64,000 nt of DNA from Actinoplanes palleronii (GTDB lineage Bacteria > Actinomycetota > Actinomycetes > Mycobacteriales > Micromonosporaceae): assembly GCF_016862315.1 (NCBI RefSeq), contig NZ_BOMS01000100.1, positions 33,438 through 97,437 on the forward strand. The letters run 5' to 3'. Below the pieces are notes generated by a model. The model did no database searches. It was given only the letters and a program-made list of their open reading frames with translations, and had not been told where the DNA came from. This document shows positions 32,581-41,800 of this stretch, piece by piece. Position 1 is the first letter of the stretch. Each line of letters opens with the position of its first letter. A program made the translations under genes and the position numbers.

Positions 32581-34025
32581 TCGACGACGAGGACCTCCAG
32601 GAGCGGACCCACCGGCTGCTCGCCGAGGCGGCGCACGTCTACCGGGGTGTCCCACCGGCCGCCGCGGTGCTGCGCGCCACCGTGGAAGGGCTGGCCGGGC
32701 CGCTGCGGCTGGCTGTCGCCGGGCCCGCCCAGTCCGGCAAGTCGACGCTGGTGAGCGCGCTGATCGGCGAGCAGCTGGCACCGGTGGAGCTGCCCGGCGA
32801 GCAGCCGGAGAGCGTGGTCTACCGCGACGGCACCGAGCCGCTCGCGTGGTGGCGCGACGCCGAGATCCCGGTGGCCCGTACCGGGTACGGCCTGCGGCTC
32901 TCGCCGGACGCCCGGCACGAGCGGCGGCTGCCCGGCACCTCCCGTGCGGTGATCGTCTGGCCCAGCCGGGTGCTGCGGCGCACCGAACTGATCGACACCC
33001 GGCTGCCGCTCGTCCGGGCCGTCGAGGAGGCCGACGCGGTCCTGTACGTGACCCCGCAGCTCGGCGACGCCGACGTCCCGGCGCTGCTGACCGCCCGGGG
33101 CCCGCGCGGCCCGATCACGGCGCCGGTGCACCTGATGGTGGTGCTCTCCCGGGCCGACGCGACCGGCGGCGGCCGGACCGACGCGCTGCTGACCGCGAAG
33201 CAGGCCGCCCGGCGCCGGCGGCGCGAGCCCCGGATCGGCGCGCTCTGCCAGGACGTGCTCGCGGTGTCCCCGCTGATCGCGGCGGCCGCGCGCACCCTGA
33301 CCGCCGACGAGTTCCAGGCGATCACCGCCCTGGCGGCGCTGCCGCGCGCCGAGTCGGAGCCGCATCTGCTCTCCACCGACCGGTTCGCCGCGGCCGGGGT
33401 GCTGTCCCCGGTCGACGCGCCGGGACGGGTCCGGCTGCTGCAGCGCTTCGGCCTCGGCGGTGTCCGGCTCGCGCTCACCCTGGCCCGTACCGGCGGCGAC
33501 ACCCCGGCCGTGCTCGCCGAACGCCTCCAGGAGCACAGCGGCCTCAAGGACCTCCAGTCCTCGATCGCCGGCCTCTTCACCGCCCGCCGGTCGGTGCTGC
33601 GCGCCAGGTCCGCGCTGGCCACCCTGGACCACGTGCTGCGCACCCACCGGACGCCGGCCGCCGGACACCTGCTCGCCCAGGTGGAGCTGCTGGTCGCCGA
33701 CGCGCACGAGCTGCGGGAGCTGCGCCTGCTCTCGGCGTTGCGCGCGGGCCGGCTCAACCTGCCGCCCGAACACGGCGCCGACGCCCGGCAACTGCTCGGC
33801 GGCGCCGGCGTCAGCATCGGCGAACGCCTCGGCATGTCACCGGACGCGACCGCCGACGACACCTGGCACGCGGCGCGGACCGCGGCCGGCCGGTGGCGGG
33901 ACCTCGCCCACGGCGGCACCCTGCCGGCCGCACAGCGCCGGGCCGCCGAGACCGTGCTGCGCAGCTGCGACATGATCGCGAACCGGTTGGACCGGCTGTC
34001 GTCCCCGGCTCTCCCCCTCGGCTAG
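32577..34025 (+). CDS. iniC: IniC-type dynamin-like GTPase
   Basis: 482 aa, GTG start overlapping iniA's stop. The P-loop GPAQSGKST is at residues 49-57. Switch and NKxD-like motifs are divergent (VLYVTPQLGDAD, MVVLSRADA), as in IniC. A helical C-terminal half (SGLKDLQSSIAGLFTARRS, LLRSCDMIANRLDRL-like end) fits the IniC fold. Partner of IniA in the iniBAC operon; known to be needed for cell-wall antibiotic tolerance in mycobacteria. Here it is the last gene of the rightward operon. Confidence 0.9.
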   Translation: MIDDEDLQERTHRLLAEAAHVYRGVPPAAAVLRATVEGLAGPLRLAVAGPAQSGKSTLVSALIGEQLAPVELPGEQPESVVYRDGTEPLAWWRDAEIPVARTGYGLRLSPDARHERRLPGTSRAVIVWPSRVLRRTELIDTRLPLVRAVEEADAVLYVTPQLGDADVPALLTARGPRGPITAPVHLMVVLSRADATGGGRTDALLTAKQAARRRRREPRIGALCQDVLAVSPLIAAAARTLTADEFQAITALAALPRAESEPHLLSTDRFAAAGVLSPVDAPGRVRLLQRFGLGGVRLALTLARTGGDTPAVLAERLQEHSGLKDLQSSIAGLFTARRSVLRARSALATLDHVLRTHRTPAAGHLLAQVELLVADAHELRELRLLSALRAGRLNLPPEHGADARQLLGGAGVSIGERLGMSPDATADDTWHAARTAAGRWRDLAHGGTLPAAQRRAAETVLRSCDMIANRLDRLSSPALPLG

Positions 34026-34056
34026 GCAGGCGCCGGATCGATGACAAGGTGGGTCC

Positions 34057-34716
34057 ATGAACGTTCTGGTGGTCCGCGGCGGGCCCATGCACGAGCCGGT
34101 GGCCTGCACCGAGCTGTTCCTGCCCCGTCTTCGCGAGCGTGGCTTCACCGTCGAGATCGCCGAGACCCTCGACGTGTACGACGACACGGCGGCCCTCGAC
34201 CGCGCTGATCTGATCCTGCAGTGCTGGTCGGTGGGGACGATCACCGCCGACCAGGAGCGCAACCTGGTCGCCCGGGTGCGCGCCGGTGCCGGGTTCGCCG
34301 GCTGGCACGGCGGGGTGGTGGCCACCTTCCACGAGGCGCGGCACTACCAGTACATGGTCGGCGGGCGGTTCCTGCACCACCCGGGCGGGCTGATCGACCA
34401 CACCGTGGACGTCACGAGCGAGCATCCGATCGTGCGGGGCATCGGCAGCTTCGCCGTGCACACCGAGCAGTACTACTGCCACACCGACGCGACCCTCGAC
34501 GTGCTGGCGACCACCACGTTCACCGGGGAGCACGGTGAGCCGGAGACGGCCGGGGTGGTGATGCCGGTGGTCTGGCTGCGGCGGTTCGGGCGGGGGCGGG
34601 TGTTCGTGTCGACGCTCGGGCACTGCCCCGCGGATCTGCTGGTCCCCGAAGTGAACACGATCACGGAACGCGGGCTGCTCTGGGCCGCGGATAAATTGTC
34701 GGTGCCGTCAAGTTGA
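34057..34716 (+). CDS. ThuA-like protein
   Basis: 219 aa, cytoplasmic, class I glutamine-amidotransferase-like fold of the ThuA (trehalose utilisation) family. Conserved motifs: MNVLVVRGGPMHEP, DLILQCWSVGTITADQ, GFAGWHGGVVATF, YMVGGRFLHHPGG and VFVSTLGHCPADL. The family has no proven single enzymatic role; members occur with sugar or trehalose metabolism. It follows iniC after 31 bases and is followed at once (15 bases) by the small cysteine-tail peptide. A second, secreted ThuA-fold protein lies at 51722-53020. Confidence 0.88.
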   Translation: MNVLVVRGGPMHEPVACTELFLPRLRERGFTVEIAETLDVYDDTAALDRADLILQCWSVGTITADQERNLVARVRAGAGFAGWHGGVVATFHEARHYQYMVGGRFLHHPGGLIDHTVDVTSEHPIVRGIGSFAVHTEQYYCHTDATLDVLATTTFTGEHGEPETAGVVMPVVWLRRFGRGRVFVSTLGHCPADLLVPEVNTITERGLLWAADKLSVPSS

Positions 34717-34731
34717 GGTAGCTTCTTGACC

Positions 34732-34866
34732 ATGGAGTCAACTTACGAGCAGGACACCGCCGAGGAGACCGAGGCCCCCGCCCCGGCCCCCGCGCCGGCC
34801 CTGATCTTCCTGGATTCGGCGGACGACGCCGCCGTGTGTGACGTGGACGGGACGTGCGACTGTTAG
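34732..34866 (+). CDS. Small peptide with cysteine-rich tail (44 aa)
   Basis: ATG to TAG encodes an acidic N-half (STYEQDTAEETE), an Ala-Pro repeat, then ALIFLDSADDAA and VCDVDGTCDC with Cys at 36, 42 and 44. Coding bias is high and the layout (leader-like front, compact Cys-bearing tail) resembles ribosomally made peptide precursors; alternatively it is a cysteine-sensing leader peptide for the gene behind it. GAGG lies 13 bases before the ATG, a weak ribosome site. A TnpB element inserted right at its stop now separates it by 1.3 kb from the DsbA gene, which it would otherwise directly precede. Function unknown. Confidence 0.5.
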   Translation: MESTYEQDTAEETEAPAPAPAPALIFLDSADDAAVCDVDGTCDC

Positions 34867-36071
34867 CGACTCCCCAGGGATAAATCCGGGGGATTCCCAG
34901 CTCGGACCGCACCCGATTCACCGCCCCGGAGGGTGGCGATCTGATGTCTGATGTCGTCGGCACTGGCACGGTTGCGTTCAGCCGTGGCGAGGATCGTCCT
35001 CGCGGCGTTGAGATCACGACCGGCGGCATAACCGCAGGCTGCGCACTCAAAGACTCGTACACCCAATCCAAGGCGTTCCTTGGTTCTCGTACCGCACTCG
35101 GAGCAGGTCATCGTCGTGTAGGCGGGCGGCACCAGCACCACCTTCCGGCCCGCCCGCAGACCACGGTCGACAAGTTCACGTTTGCACGCACCGATCGCAG
35201 CGTCAGCAGCCTTGCGGGCCATCCGGGACTTGGCCAGAAACGTCGGCTTGAAGTCCTCCACCGCGATCAATGCATGATGGTCGGTGACCCGTTTCGCCCA
35301 GACCCGGGCGTCATGGGCGTTCTGCCGAGCCGCCTTCTTCTCGATCCTGGCGGCCTGCCGCTTCGCGGTCAGGTAACCCTTCGACGGAGCGTGCCCCTTC
35401 CCTCGGCGCCGACGGGCCATCCTGCGCTGAGCCTTGGCTCGTTCTGCGGAACAGCGCCTGCGATGGCCCAAGTACGGCAGGTCGAAAGCCGAATCGGTAG
35501 TGGTGGCGGTGGTCTTCACGCCCCAGTCCACTCCGATGCCCACCAGGTCCGCCGCCGGGACTGCAACGCTTCTGCGACGGACCACGAACGACGCGTACCA
35601 GTGGCCGAGGTTGTCGCGGTAGACACGGACACTGGTCGGCTCGGACGGCAAATCCCGCGACCAGACGATCGGGATCGTGACTTTGCCGGGCAGGCACAGC
35701 CGGCCGCCTTTGATCCGGAAACCTCGCGTGGTGTATTCCAGGCTCAGCCGAGCCTTTTTCAATTTTTTGACTCGTGGCCGTCCCCGACCCTTGACCGTGA
35801 ACGAGGAACGCAGGCCCATCGTGTAGGTGCGCAGCGTCTGCTGCTGGGCAACTTGCGAGCCCTCCCGCAGCCAGGCCTGGCGGCCACGAGCGTCGGTCAG
35901 CAACTTCGACAACTTGCACATCGTCGGCTTCCGGCCGGTCTTCTGCTGGTGCACAGCCTCGTTCCACAGCCAACGGCAGCGACCCCACTCCGCGAGCAGC
36001 GCCGCCTCCGCCATGCGACCGGGCCGCAATCGATAGGTGTAACGCACCGTCTCGAGCACACCGGCGACCAT
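34863..36071 (-). CDS. tnpB: TnpB RNA-guided nuclease (IS605/IS1341 type)
   Basis: 402 aa, apparently intact. The RuvC catalytic residues are present in GIGVDWGVKTTAT, LIAVEDF and GRDLNAARTI, with the zinc ribbon CSECGTR ... CAACG between the last two. The N-terminal region (YTYRLRPGRMAEAALLAEW) fits the family. No tnpA accompanies it. TnpB uses an RNA from the element's right end to cut DNA beside a short motif, promoting retention of the element. The frame runs on through the right-end hairpin and stops only at TAA in the flanking DNA (34863-34865), inside the small peptide's last codons. ATG 36071 was chosen; a GTG shortly upstream is possible. Confidence 0.92.
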   Translation of the reverse strand: MVAGVLETVRYTYRLRPGRMAEAALLAEWGRCRWLWNEAVHQQKTGRKPTMCKLSKLLTDARGRQAWLREGSQVAQQQTLRTYTMGLRSSFTVKGRGRPRVKKLKKARLSLEYTTRGFRIKGGRLCLPGKVTIPIVWSRDLPSEPTSVRVYRDNLGHWYASFVVRRRSVAVPAADLVGIGVDWGVKTTATTTDSAFDLPYLGHRRRCSAERAKAQRRMARRRRGKGHAPSKGYLTAKRQAARIEKKAARQNAHDARVWAKRVTDHHALIAVEDFKPTFLAKSRMARKAADAAIGACKRELVDRGLRAGRKVVLVPPAYTTMTCSECGTRTKERLGLGVRVFECAACGYAAGRDLNAARTILATAERNRASADDIRHQIATLRGGESGAVRAGNPPDLSLGSR

Positions 36072-36210
36072 ACCGCTCGAAACTGACTGGTCACCTGCCC
36101 AGACAGCGTGAAACCAACAGCACGACGCCGCCCGTCCAGCCTGCCGGATAGGGCTGCCCCTGACCCTCCACAGAGGTCCCACCTCCTCCCCGGCTAGCCG
36201 GGAGTACCCA
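34867..36210 (-). mobile_element. Stand-alone TnpB insertion element (IS605 superfamily)
   Basis: Contains one gene, tnpB, on the minus strand. The right end (34867-34905) holds GAATCCCCCGG / CCTGGGGAG, a stem of CCCCCGG-type bases around ATTTAT. The left end (36186-36204) holds CTCCC(C)GGCTAGCCGGGAG, an imperfect palindrome. These subterminal hairpins are what single-strand transposases of the family recognise. No terminal inverted repeats or obvious target duplication, as expected for the family. Exact ends are uncertain by a few bases. It lies between the 44-aa peptide and the DsbA gene and leaves the latter's GAAAGGA ribosome site (36212-36218) intact. Confidence 0.75.
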
Positions 36211-36223
36211 CGAAAGGATCAAA

Positions 36224-36907
36224 ATGACCGCGAGTGCTTTCGGATCTGCCGCTGAGCCGATCACCGTCGACGTCTGGAGTGACGTCGTCTGCCCGTTCTG
36301 CTACCTCGGTGACGCCGTGCTGGCCCAGGCGATCGAGCAGTTCCCGCACGGCAGCGTGCAGGTCCGCTACCACAGCTTCCAGCTCAACCCAGGCTTCGCG
36401 GTCGGCGAGGCCATCCCGGCCGCCGACTACCTGGCGAGCAGCCTGCGGATGCCGGCCGAGCAGATCGCCGCCTCGCACGCCCAGCTGGCCTCGCGCGGCG
36501 CGCAGGCCGGCCTGGACTACAAGTTCGAGGACTCGTTCATGGTGAACACCAAGGACGCGCACCGGATCATCCACCTGGCCAAGGCGGCCGGCCGCGAGCA
36601 CGACATGGTGTTCCGGCTGTTCAAGGCGCAGTTCACCGACGGTCTCAACCTGGCCGACCACGAGGTGCTCGCCGACCTCGCCGCCGAGCTGGGGCTGTCC
36701 CGCGACGACGCGCTCGAGGCGCTGAAGTCCGGCGCGTACGAGAAGGACATCAACGCCGACCTGGCGCAGGCCCGGGCGTACGGGATCTCCGGGGTGCCGT
36801 TCTTCGTCTTCGACAACAAGCGGGCGGTCTCCGGCGCGCAGCCGGTCGAGGCATTCCGCAAGGCGCTGGACCTGTCCTGGCAGGACCGGGCGGCCCAGCC
36901 GGCATGA
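36224..36907 (+). CDS. DsbA/FrnE-family thiol oxidoreductase
   Basis: 227 aa, no signal peptide. The thioredoxin-fold active site CPFC is at Cys23-Cys26 (SDVVCPFCYLG), with the helical insert and the cis-Pro motif GISGVPFFVFD. This is the cytoplasmic FrnE-type branch of DsbA proteins (polyketide FrnE, 2-hydroxychromene isomerase relatives). GAAAGGA lies 6 bases before the ATG. It overlaps the TetR gene downstream (ATGA), and before the TnpB insertion probably followed the cysteine-tail peptide closely. It may handle disulfides or bacillithiol/mycothiol-type adducts; the substrate is unknown. Confidence 0.88.
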   Translation: MTASAFGSAAEPITVDVWSDVVCPFCYLGDAVLAQAIEQFPHGSVQVRYHSFQLNPGFAVGEAIPAADYLASSLRMPAEQIAASHAQLASRGAQAGLDYKFEDSFMVNTKDAHRIIHLAKAAGREHDMVFRLFKAQFTDGLNLADHEVLADLAAELGLSRDDALEALKSGAYEKDINADLAQARAYGISGVPFFVFDNKRAVSGAQPVEAFRKALDLSWQDRAAQPA

Positions 36908-37497
36908 CCGTGCCCGACCGGCCCCGGCGCGCCGACGCCCGGCGCAACGTCGAGGGCATCCGCCGGGCCGCGCTCGACGTGTTCCGCTCGGGCGGCCTCA
37001 GCAGTTCGCTGGACGAGGTCGCCCGGGTGGCGGGGGTCAGCAAGGGCACCATCTACCACCGGTTCGGCAGCCGGCGCGGCCTGATCGACGCGGTCGTCGA
37101 CGAGCTGGTCGCCGAGCGGTTCCAGGGCATCATCGCGGCGGTCGAGCAGCTCGACGATCCCCTCGACCGTTTCGAGCGGTACCTGATCGGCACGTGGCTG
37201 CTGCAGTTCGACGAGCCGGCCGCCAACGACGTGCTGATCCGGGCCCTGCCGGAGTCCGAGCCGCTCACCGTGCTGTGCGAGCGGGCCCGCGGGTTCGCCC
37301 GTGAGCTGCTGGCCGACGCGCAGGCCGCCGGGGTGGTCCGCGCCGATCTGACGCCCGACGACCTGAACTATCTGATCCTGGAGCGTGGCGCGGTGGTGCA
37401 GGCCTGCTGCGAGCAGACCCGCGAGGACTATCAGCGCCGGTTGCGCTTCCTGCTCGACGGCCTGCGCCCGCCTATCGCGGGACGCTCAGCACGATGA
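36904..37497 (+). CDS. TetR-family regulator
   Basis: 197 aa, ATG overlapping the DsbA stop. The N-terminal HTH is clear (RRAALDVFRSGGLSSSLDEV, then VAGVSKGTIYHRFGSRRGLI); the C-terminal part is a helical ligand-binding domain (about 80-197) with one Cys-Glu pair region (VQACCEQTRED). As it is co-transcribed with the DsbA-like gene it may sense thiol or xenobiotic stress and regulate this operon. The 3' end overlaps the convergent phosphatase gene by 26 bases. Confidence 0.85.
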   Translation: MTVPDRPRRADARRNVEGIRRAALDVFRSGGLSSSLDEVARVAGVSKGTIYHRFGSRRGLIDAVVDELVAERFQGIIAAVEQLDDPLDRFERYLIGTWLLQFDEPAANDVLIRALPESEPLTVLCERARGFARELLADAQAAGVVRADLTPDDLNYLILERGAVVQACCEQTREDYQRRLRFLLDGLRPPIAGRSAR

Positions 37498-38749
37498 CCG
37501 CCATGTCGTCGCCGGCCTGACCGTCGGCGGCCTGCAACGCCCGGTCGAGCACCAGGTCGGCGAGCTTCTGCGCGGAGGTCTCGCCGGCCTGGTCCAGGAT
37601 CGTGTGCACGCCGGCCTCGCCGAGGATCCCGCCGGGCTCCCGGTGGCCGGCGTCGGTGACCCCGTTGCTGCACAGCACCAGGACGTCGCCGGGTTCCAGG
37701 TCGATGTCGTCGATCTTGAAGCTCAGCCGGCCCAGGACACCGAGCGGGCCGAAGGTCCGGCCGGCGGCGTGCACCCGGCCGTCGGCGCGCCGGATCGCGG
37801 CCGGTGGGTGGCCGGCGGTGCACAGTCGTACGGTGAAACCGGCAGCAGCCCGGCGGACCGCGAGGTAGGCGACGGTGACGAACCCGGACGCGCCGATCTC
37901 GTCGAACCAGCGGTGCAGCGCGGTGTCCAGTTCGGTCAGCACGATCGCCGGCGAGCTGGCCCGCACCGCGGCGGCGCGCAGCGTGTATTTCGCCAGCGCG
38001 CTGACCCGGGCCGCCGGCGCGCCGCGACCGGTGACGTCGCCGAGGAACACCGCCCAGCCGGTCGGGGTCGGCACCGCGTCGAAGAAGTCACCGAACACGT
38101 CGAGGTCCGCGGTCCGGTAGGCCACCGCCAGGTTCAGGCCGGGGATCGTGGGCAGGTCCTGCGGCAGCAGGCTCTGCTGCACGGTGTGCGCGAGCTGCCG
38201 GTACCGCTCGGCGGACGCGCGGGCCAGCTCGGCCTCACGCGCGGCCTCGTCGGCCGCGATCCGCAGCGCGACCTCACCGCTGGCGGCATGGGCGAGAACC
38301 TCGAGGGTACGAAGGTCCTGCGGCTCCCAGTGCCGTGGCCGATCGTCGACCACGCAGAACGAGCCGAGCACCTGCCCGTCCGGTGACCGCACCGGGAAAC
38401 CGGCCCAGGCGATCACGCCCATCGACACGATCGACGGGTTGTCCTGCGTCATCGGGTTCAGCCGGGCGTCGTCGATGATCACGGCGTCGTCGGTGGCGAT
38501 GATGTACTGGCAGAACGACTCCTCGGCCCGGTTCTGCCGGTCGGTGCCGGTGACGCCGACGCAGCTCTTCCAGAACGAGCGCTGATCGTCGACCACCGTG
38601 ACGAACCCGAACGGGGTGCCGAGCAGCTCACACGCCAGCCGGGTCAGCCGGTCGAACGGCTCCTCGGGGCCGGTGTCCAGCAGCCCGGTGCGCCGGACGG
38701 CGGCCAGGCGTGCCGGTGACGTCAGCGTGGAGTCCCCCGGTTTCGGCAC
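37472..38749 (-). CDS. GAF-SpoIIE (PP2C-type) phosphatase
   Basis: 425 aa. A GAF domain (about 10-165: FDRLTRLACELLGTPFGFVT, SFCQYIIATDDAVIIDDA) is followed by a short coiled coil and a SpoIIE/PP2C phosphatase (about 190-425: VQQSLLPQDLPTIPGLNLAV, DVFGDFFDAVPT, VFLGDVTGRGAPAA, CTAGHPPA, GDDMAVIVL) with metal-binding Asp residues. Such proteins dephosphorylate STAS anti-sigma antagonists in partner-switching pathways. It stands back-to-back with the giant hybrid kinase whose operon encodes a STAS protein, so the two are likely to be one signalling module. Confidence 0.9.
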   Translation of the reverse strand: MPKPGDSTLTSPARLAAVRRTGLLDTGPEEPFDRLTRLACELLGTPFGFVTVVDDQRSFWKSCVGVTGTDRQNRAEESFCQYIIATDDAVIIDDARLNPMTQDNPSIVSMGVIAWAGFPVRSPDGQVLGSFCVVDDRPRHWEPQDLRTLEVLAHAASGEVALRIAADEAAREAELARASAERYRQLAHTVQQSLLPQDLPTIPGLNLAVAYRTADLDVFGDFFDAVPTPTGWAVFLGDVTGRGAPAARVSALAKYTLRAAAVRASSPAIVLTELDTALHRWFDEIGASGFVTVAYLAVRRAAAGFTVRLCTAGHPPAAIRRADGRVHAAGRTFGPLGVLGRLSFKIDDIDLEPGDVLVLCSNGVTDAGHREPGGILGEAGVHTILDQAGETSAQKLADLVLDRALQAADGQAGDDMAVIVLSVPR

Positions 38750-38872
38750 CGGCCCAGTCTACGGACCTTGGCTGGATATCACCTCGATGCGAGATCGCGA
38801 GCTCGGACCGGTTACCGTCTGCCGGGCTTCGGTGCTTTCACGCCGAGCGGTGGTAAGGGAGAACGCGTAGCG

Positions 38873-41800
38873 ATGAGCGGTTCTGATACGGGAGTCGACG
38901 TGTTCGCCGCCGGTGGTCAGGTCGGCCGGGATCTGGCGGCCGTGGACTGGGCGGCGACACCGCTCGGGCCGCCGGCGGACTGGCCGCAGAGTCTGCGCAC
39001 CGCCGTGAGCATCCTGCTGTCGTCCCGGTTCCCGATGTGGATGGGCTGGGGCCCGCAGCTGACGTTCTTCTGCAACGAGGCGTACCGGCACGACACGCTG
39101 GGCGGCAAGTATCCGTGGGCGCTGGGCCGGTCGACGAGCGAGGTGTGGTCCGAGATCTGGAGCGACGTCCGCCCGCGCGTCCAGAACGTGCTCGACACCG
39201 GCGAGGCCACCTGGGACGAGGGGCTGCTGCTGTTCGTGGAGCGCTCCGGGTACTCGGAGGAGAGCTATCACACGTTCTCCTACAGCCCGCTGCGCGACGA
39301 CGACGACACGATTGTCGGCCTGCTCTGCGTGGTCAGCGAGGACACCGAGCGGGTGATCGGCGAGCGGCGGATGGCCACGCTGCGCGACCTCGGCTCGGAC
39401 CGCAGCGTGGTGCGCACCGAGCAGGAGATGCTCGCGTTCAGCAGCCGGCAGCTCGCCGCCAACCTGCGCGACCTGCCGTTCACCGCCATCTACCTGTTCG
39501 GCGAGGACGGCGGCGCCCGGCTGGCCACCCGCACCGGCATCGCCGCCGGGCACCCGGCCGTTCCGGAGACCATGGCCGCGGACGACGCCGCGGCGGTCTG
39601 GCCGCTGGCGCTGCTGAGCCAGGGGGAGCCACAGCTGATCGAGCTGAGCGGTGACCTCCCGGCCGGGGACTGGCCGTTGCCACCGACCCAGGCCCTCGTC
39701 ACGCCGCTGGCGCAGCAGGGCGGCACGCCGAACGGGTTCCTGGTCGCGGCGCTGAACCGGTACCGGCCGCTGGACGACGGCTACCGCGGGTTCGTCGAGC
39801 TGACCGCCGGGCACGTCGCGGCCGGGATCGCCAGCGCGCGCAGCTACCAGGCGCAGCAGCGGCGGGCCGAGGAGCTGGCCGAGCTGGACCGGGCCAAGAC
39901 CGCGTTCTTCTCCAACATCAGCCACGAGTTCCGTACCCCGCTGACCCTGATCATGGGGCCGGTCGAGGAGTTGCGCGGGCAGCTGGCCGGCGCGGAACCC
40001 CAGGTCCGCGAGGAGCTGGAGGTCATCCACCGCAACGGGCTGCGGCTGGGCAAGCTGGTCAACGCGCTGCTGGACTTCTCCCGGATCGAGGCCGGCCGGA
40101 TGCAGGCCCGCTACGAGCCGGTCGACCTGGCCACCACCACTGCCGACCTGGCCAGCGTGTTCCGCTCGGCGTTCAGCCGGGCCGGGCTCAGCTTCGAGGT
40201 GGACGTCCGGCCGCTGCCCGAGCCGGTCCACCTGGACCGCGGCATGTGGGAGAAGGTGATCCTCAACCTGCTCAGCAACGCGCTGAAGTTCACCTTCGAC
40301 GGCGGCGTCCGGGTGAGTGTGCGCGCCGACGGCCGGCACGCGGTGATCACCGTCGCGGACACCGGCGTGGGCGTGGCCACCGACGAGATGCCGCGGCTGT
40401 TCGAGCGGTTCCACCGGATCGAGAACTCCCGGTCGCGCTCCAACGAGGGCAGCGGCATCGGGCTGGCGCTGGTGCAGGAACTCGTCGGGCTGCACCGCGG
40501 CACCATCGCCGCGGAGAGCACCGCGGGCGCCGGCACGACGTTCACCATCCGGTTGCCGTTCGGCGCCGCGCACCTGCCGGCGGACGCGCTGACCCCGGCG
40601 GCGAGCTCCGGCACGCGCGGGACCTCCGCCGACCCCTTCGTGCAGGAGGCGTTGCGGTGGTTGCCGGCCCAGGCCGCTCACGAAGGCGTACGGGAAGAGT
40701 CGCCGCAGGCGCCCGCGGCCGAGAGTGATCAGCGGACGCCGGGGGTGACGGCCTCGGTCCTGGTCGCCGACGACAACGCGGACATGCGCGACTACCTGGA
40801 GCGGCTGCTGCGCTCCGCGGGGCACCGGGTCAGTGTGGTCGGAAACGGACAGCTGGCGCTCGAAGCGGCGCGGATCAGCAACCCGGACCTGATCATCAGC
40901 GACGTGATGATGCCGGTGATGGACGGCCTGCAGCTGGTCGGGGCGCTGCGCGGCGACCCGCGCACGGCCGGCACCCCGGTGCTGCTGCTGTCGGCGCGCG
41001 CCGGGCAGGAGGCGGCCATCGAGGGCCTCGAGGCCGGCGCGGACGACTACCTGTTCAAGCCGTTCTCGGCGGCCGAGCTGCTGGCCCGGGTGCGGGCGAA
41101 CGTGGAACTGTCCCGGCTGCGCACCGGGCACGCCCGATGGCGCACCGCGCTGATCGACTCCCTGCAGGAGGCGTTCTTCGTCTGCGACGAGAACGGCGCG
41201 GTCATCGAGATCAACGCCGCGTTCACCGATATCCTCGGTTTCGGTCCGGAAGATCTTCCGTACGCGCCGACCCACCCGTGGTGGCCGGACGCGGTCTCGG
41301 ACAGTGACGCCCATCAGCAGGTGGCCGAGGCGTTCGCCCTGCTCACCGGGCACACCCAGGGCACCTACACGATCCCGGTGTCGCACCGCGACGGGCACCG
41401 GCTGTGGGTCGGCGCCGCGTTCAACCAGGTGCAGGACCCCGACTCCGGCCGCAAGGTGATCGTCGGGACGTTCCGGGACGTCACCGCGGAGCACTACGCC
41501 ATCCAGCGGGAGAGCGCCCTGGCCGCCCTGGGCCTGCGGCTGTCGCGTTCCGAGGATCTCACCGACGCGTTGCACGGCGTGCTCACCGAGCTGCGGGAGC
41601 TCTGGCAGGCGCCGGCCGTGGTCGCCGGCGTCTTCGACGGCGCCGCCGTTCCCACGGTGACCGCGACCGATCCTGATCTGCGCTGGGCGGAGCTGCCCGA
41701 ACCGCGGCGCCGGGCCCTGCTCGCGCTGCGCGACAAGCCCCTGCTCACCGCGGTCACCGAACGCTCGGCCGGCGCGGGCATCACCATCGAGCACCCGCAC

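Noticed and set aside
31398..33791. A 797-codon minus-strand frame across iniA and iniC
   Set aside because: Antisense shadow: composition rich in Arg/Gly/Pro/Ala and no motifs, and the plus strand encodes clear dynamin GTPases.
34026..34056. iniC, ThuA and the small peptide as one functional unit
   Set aside because: Spacing is short enough for co-transcription, but nothing in the sequences links ThuA or the peptide to dynamin function, so no functional claim is made.
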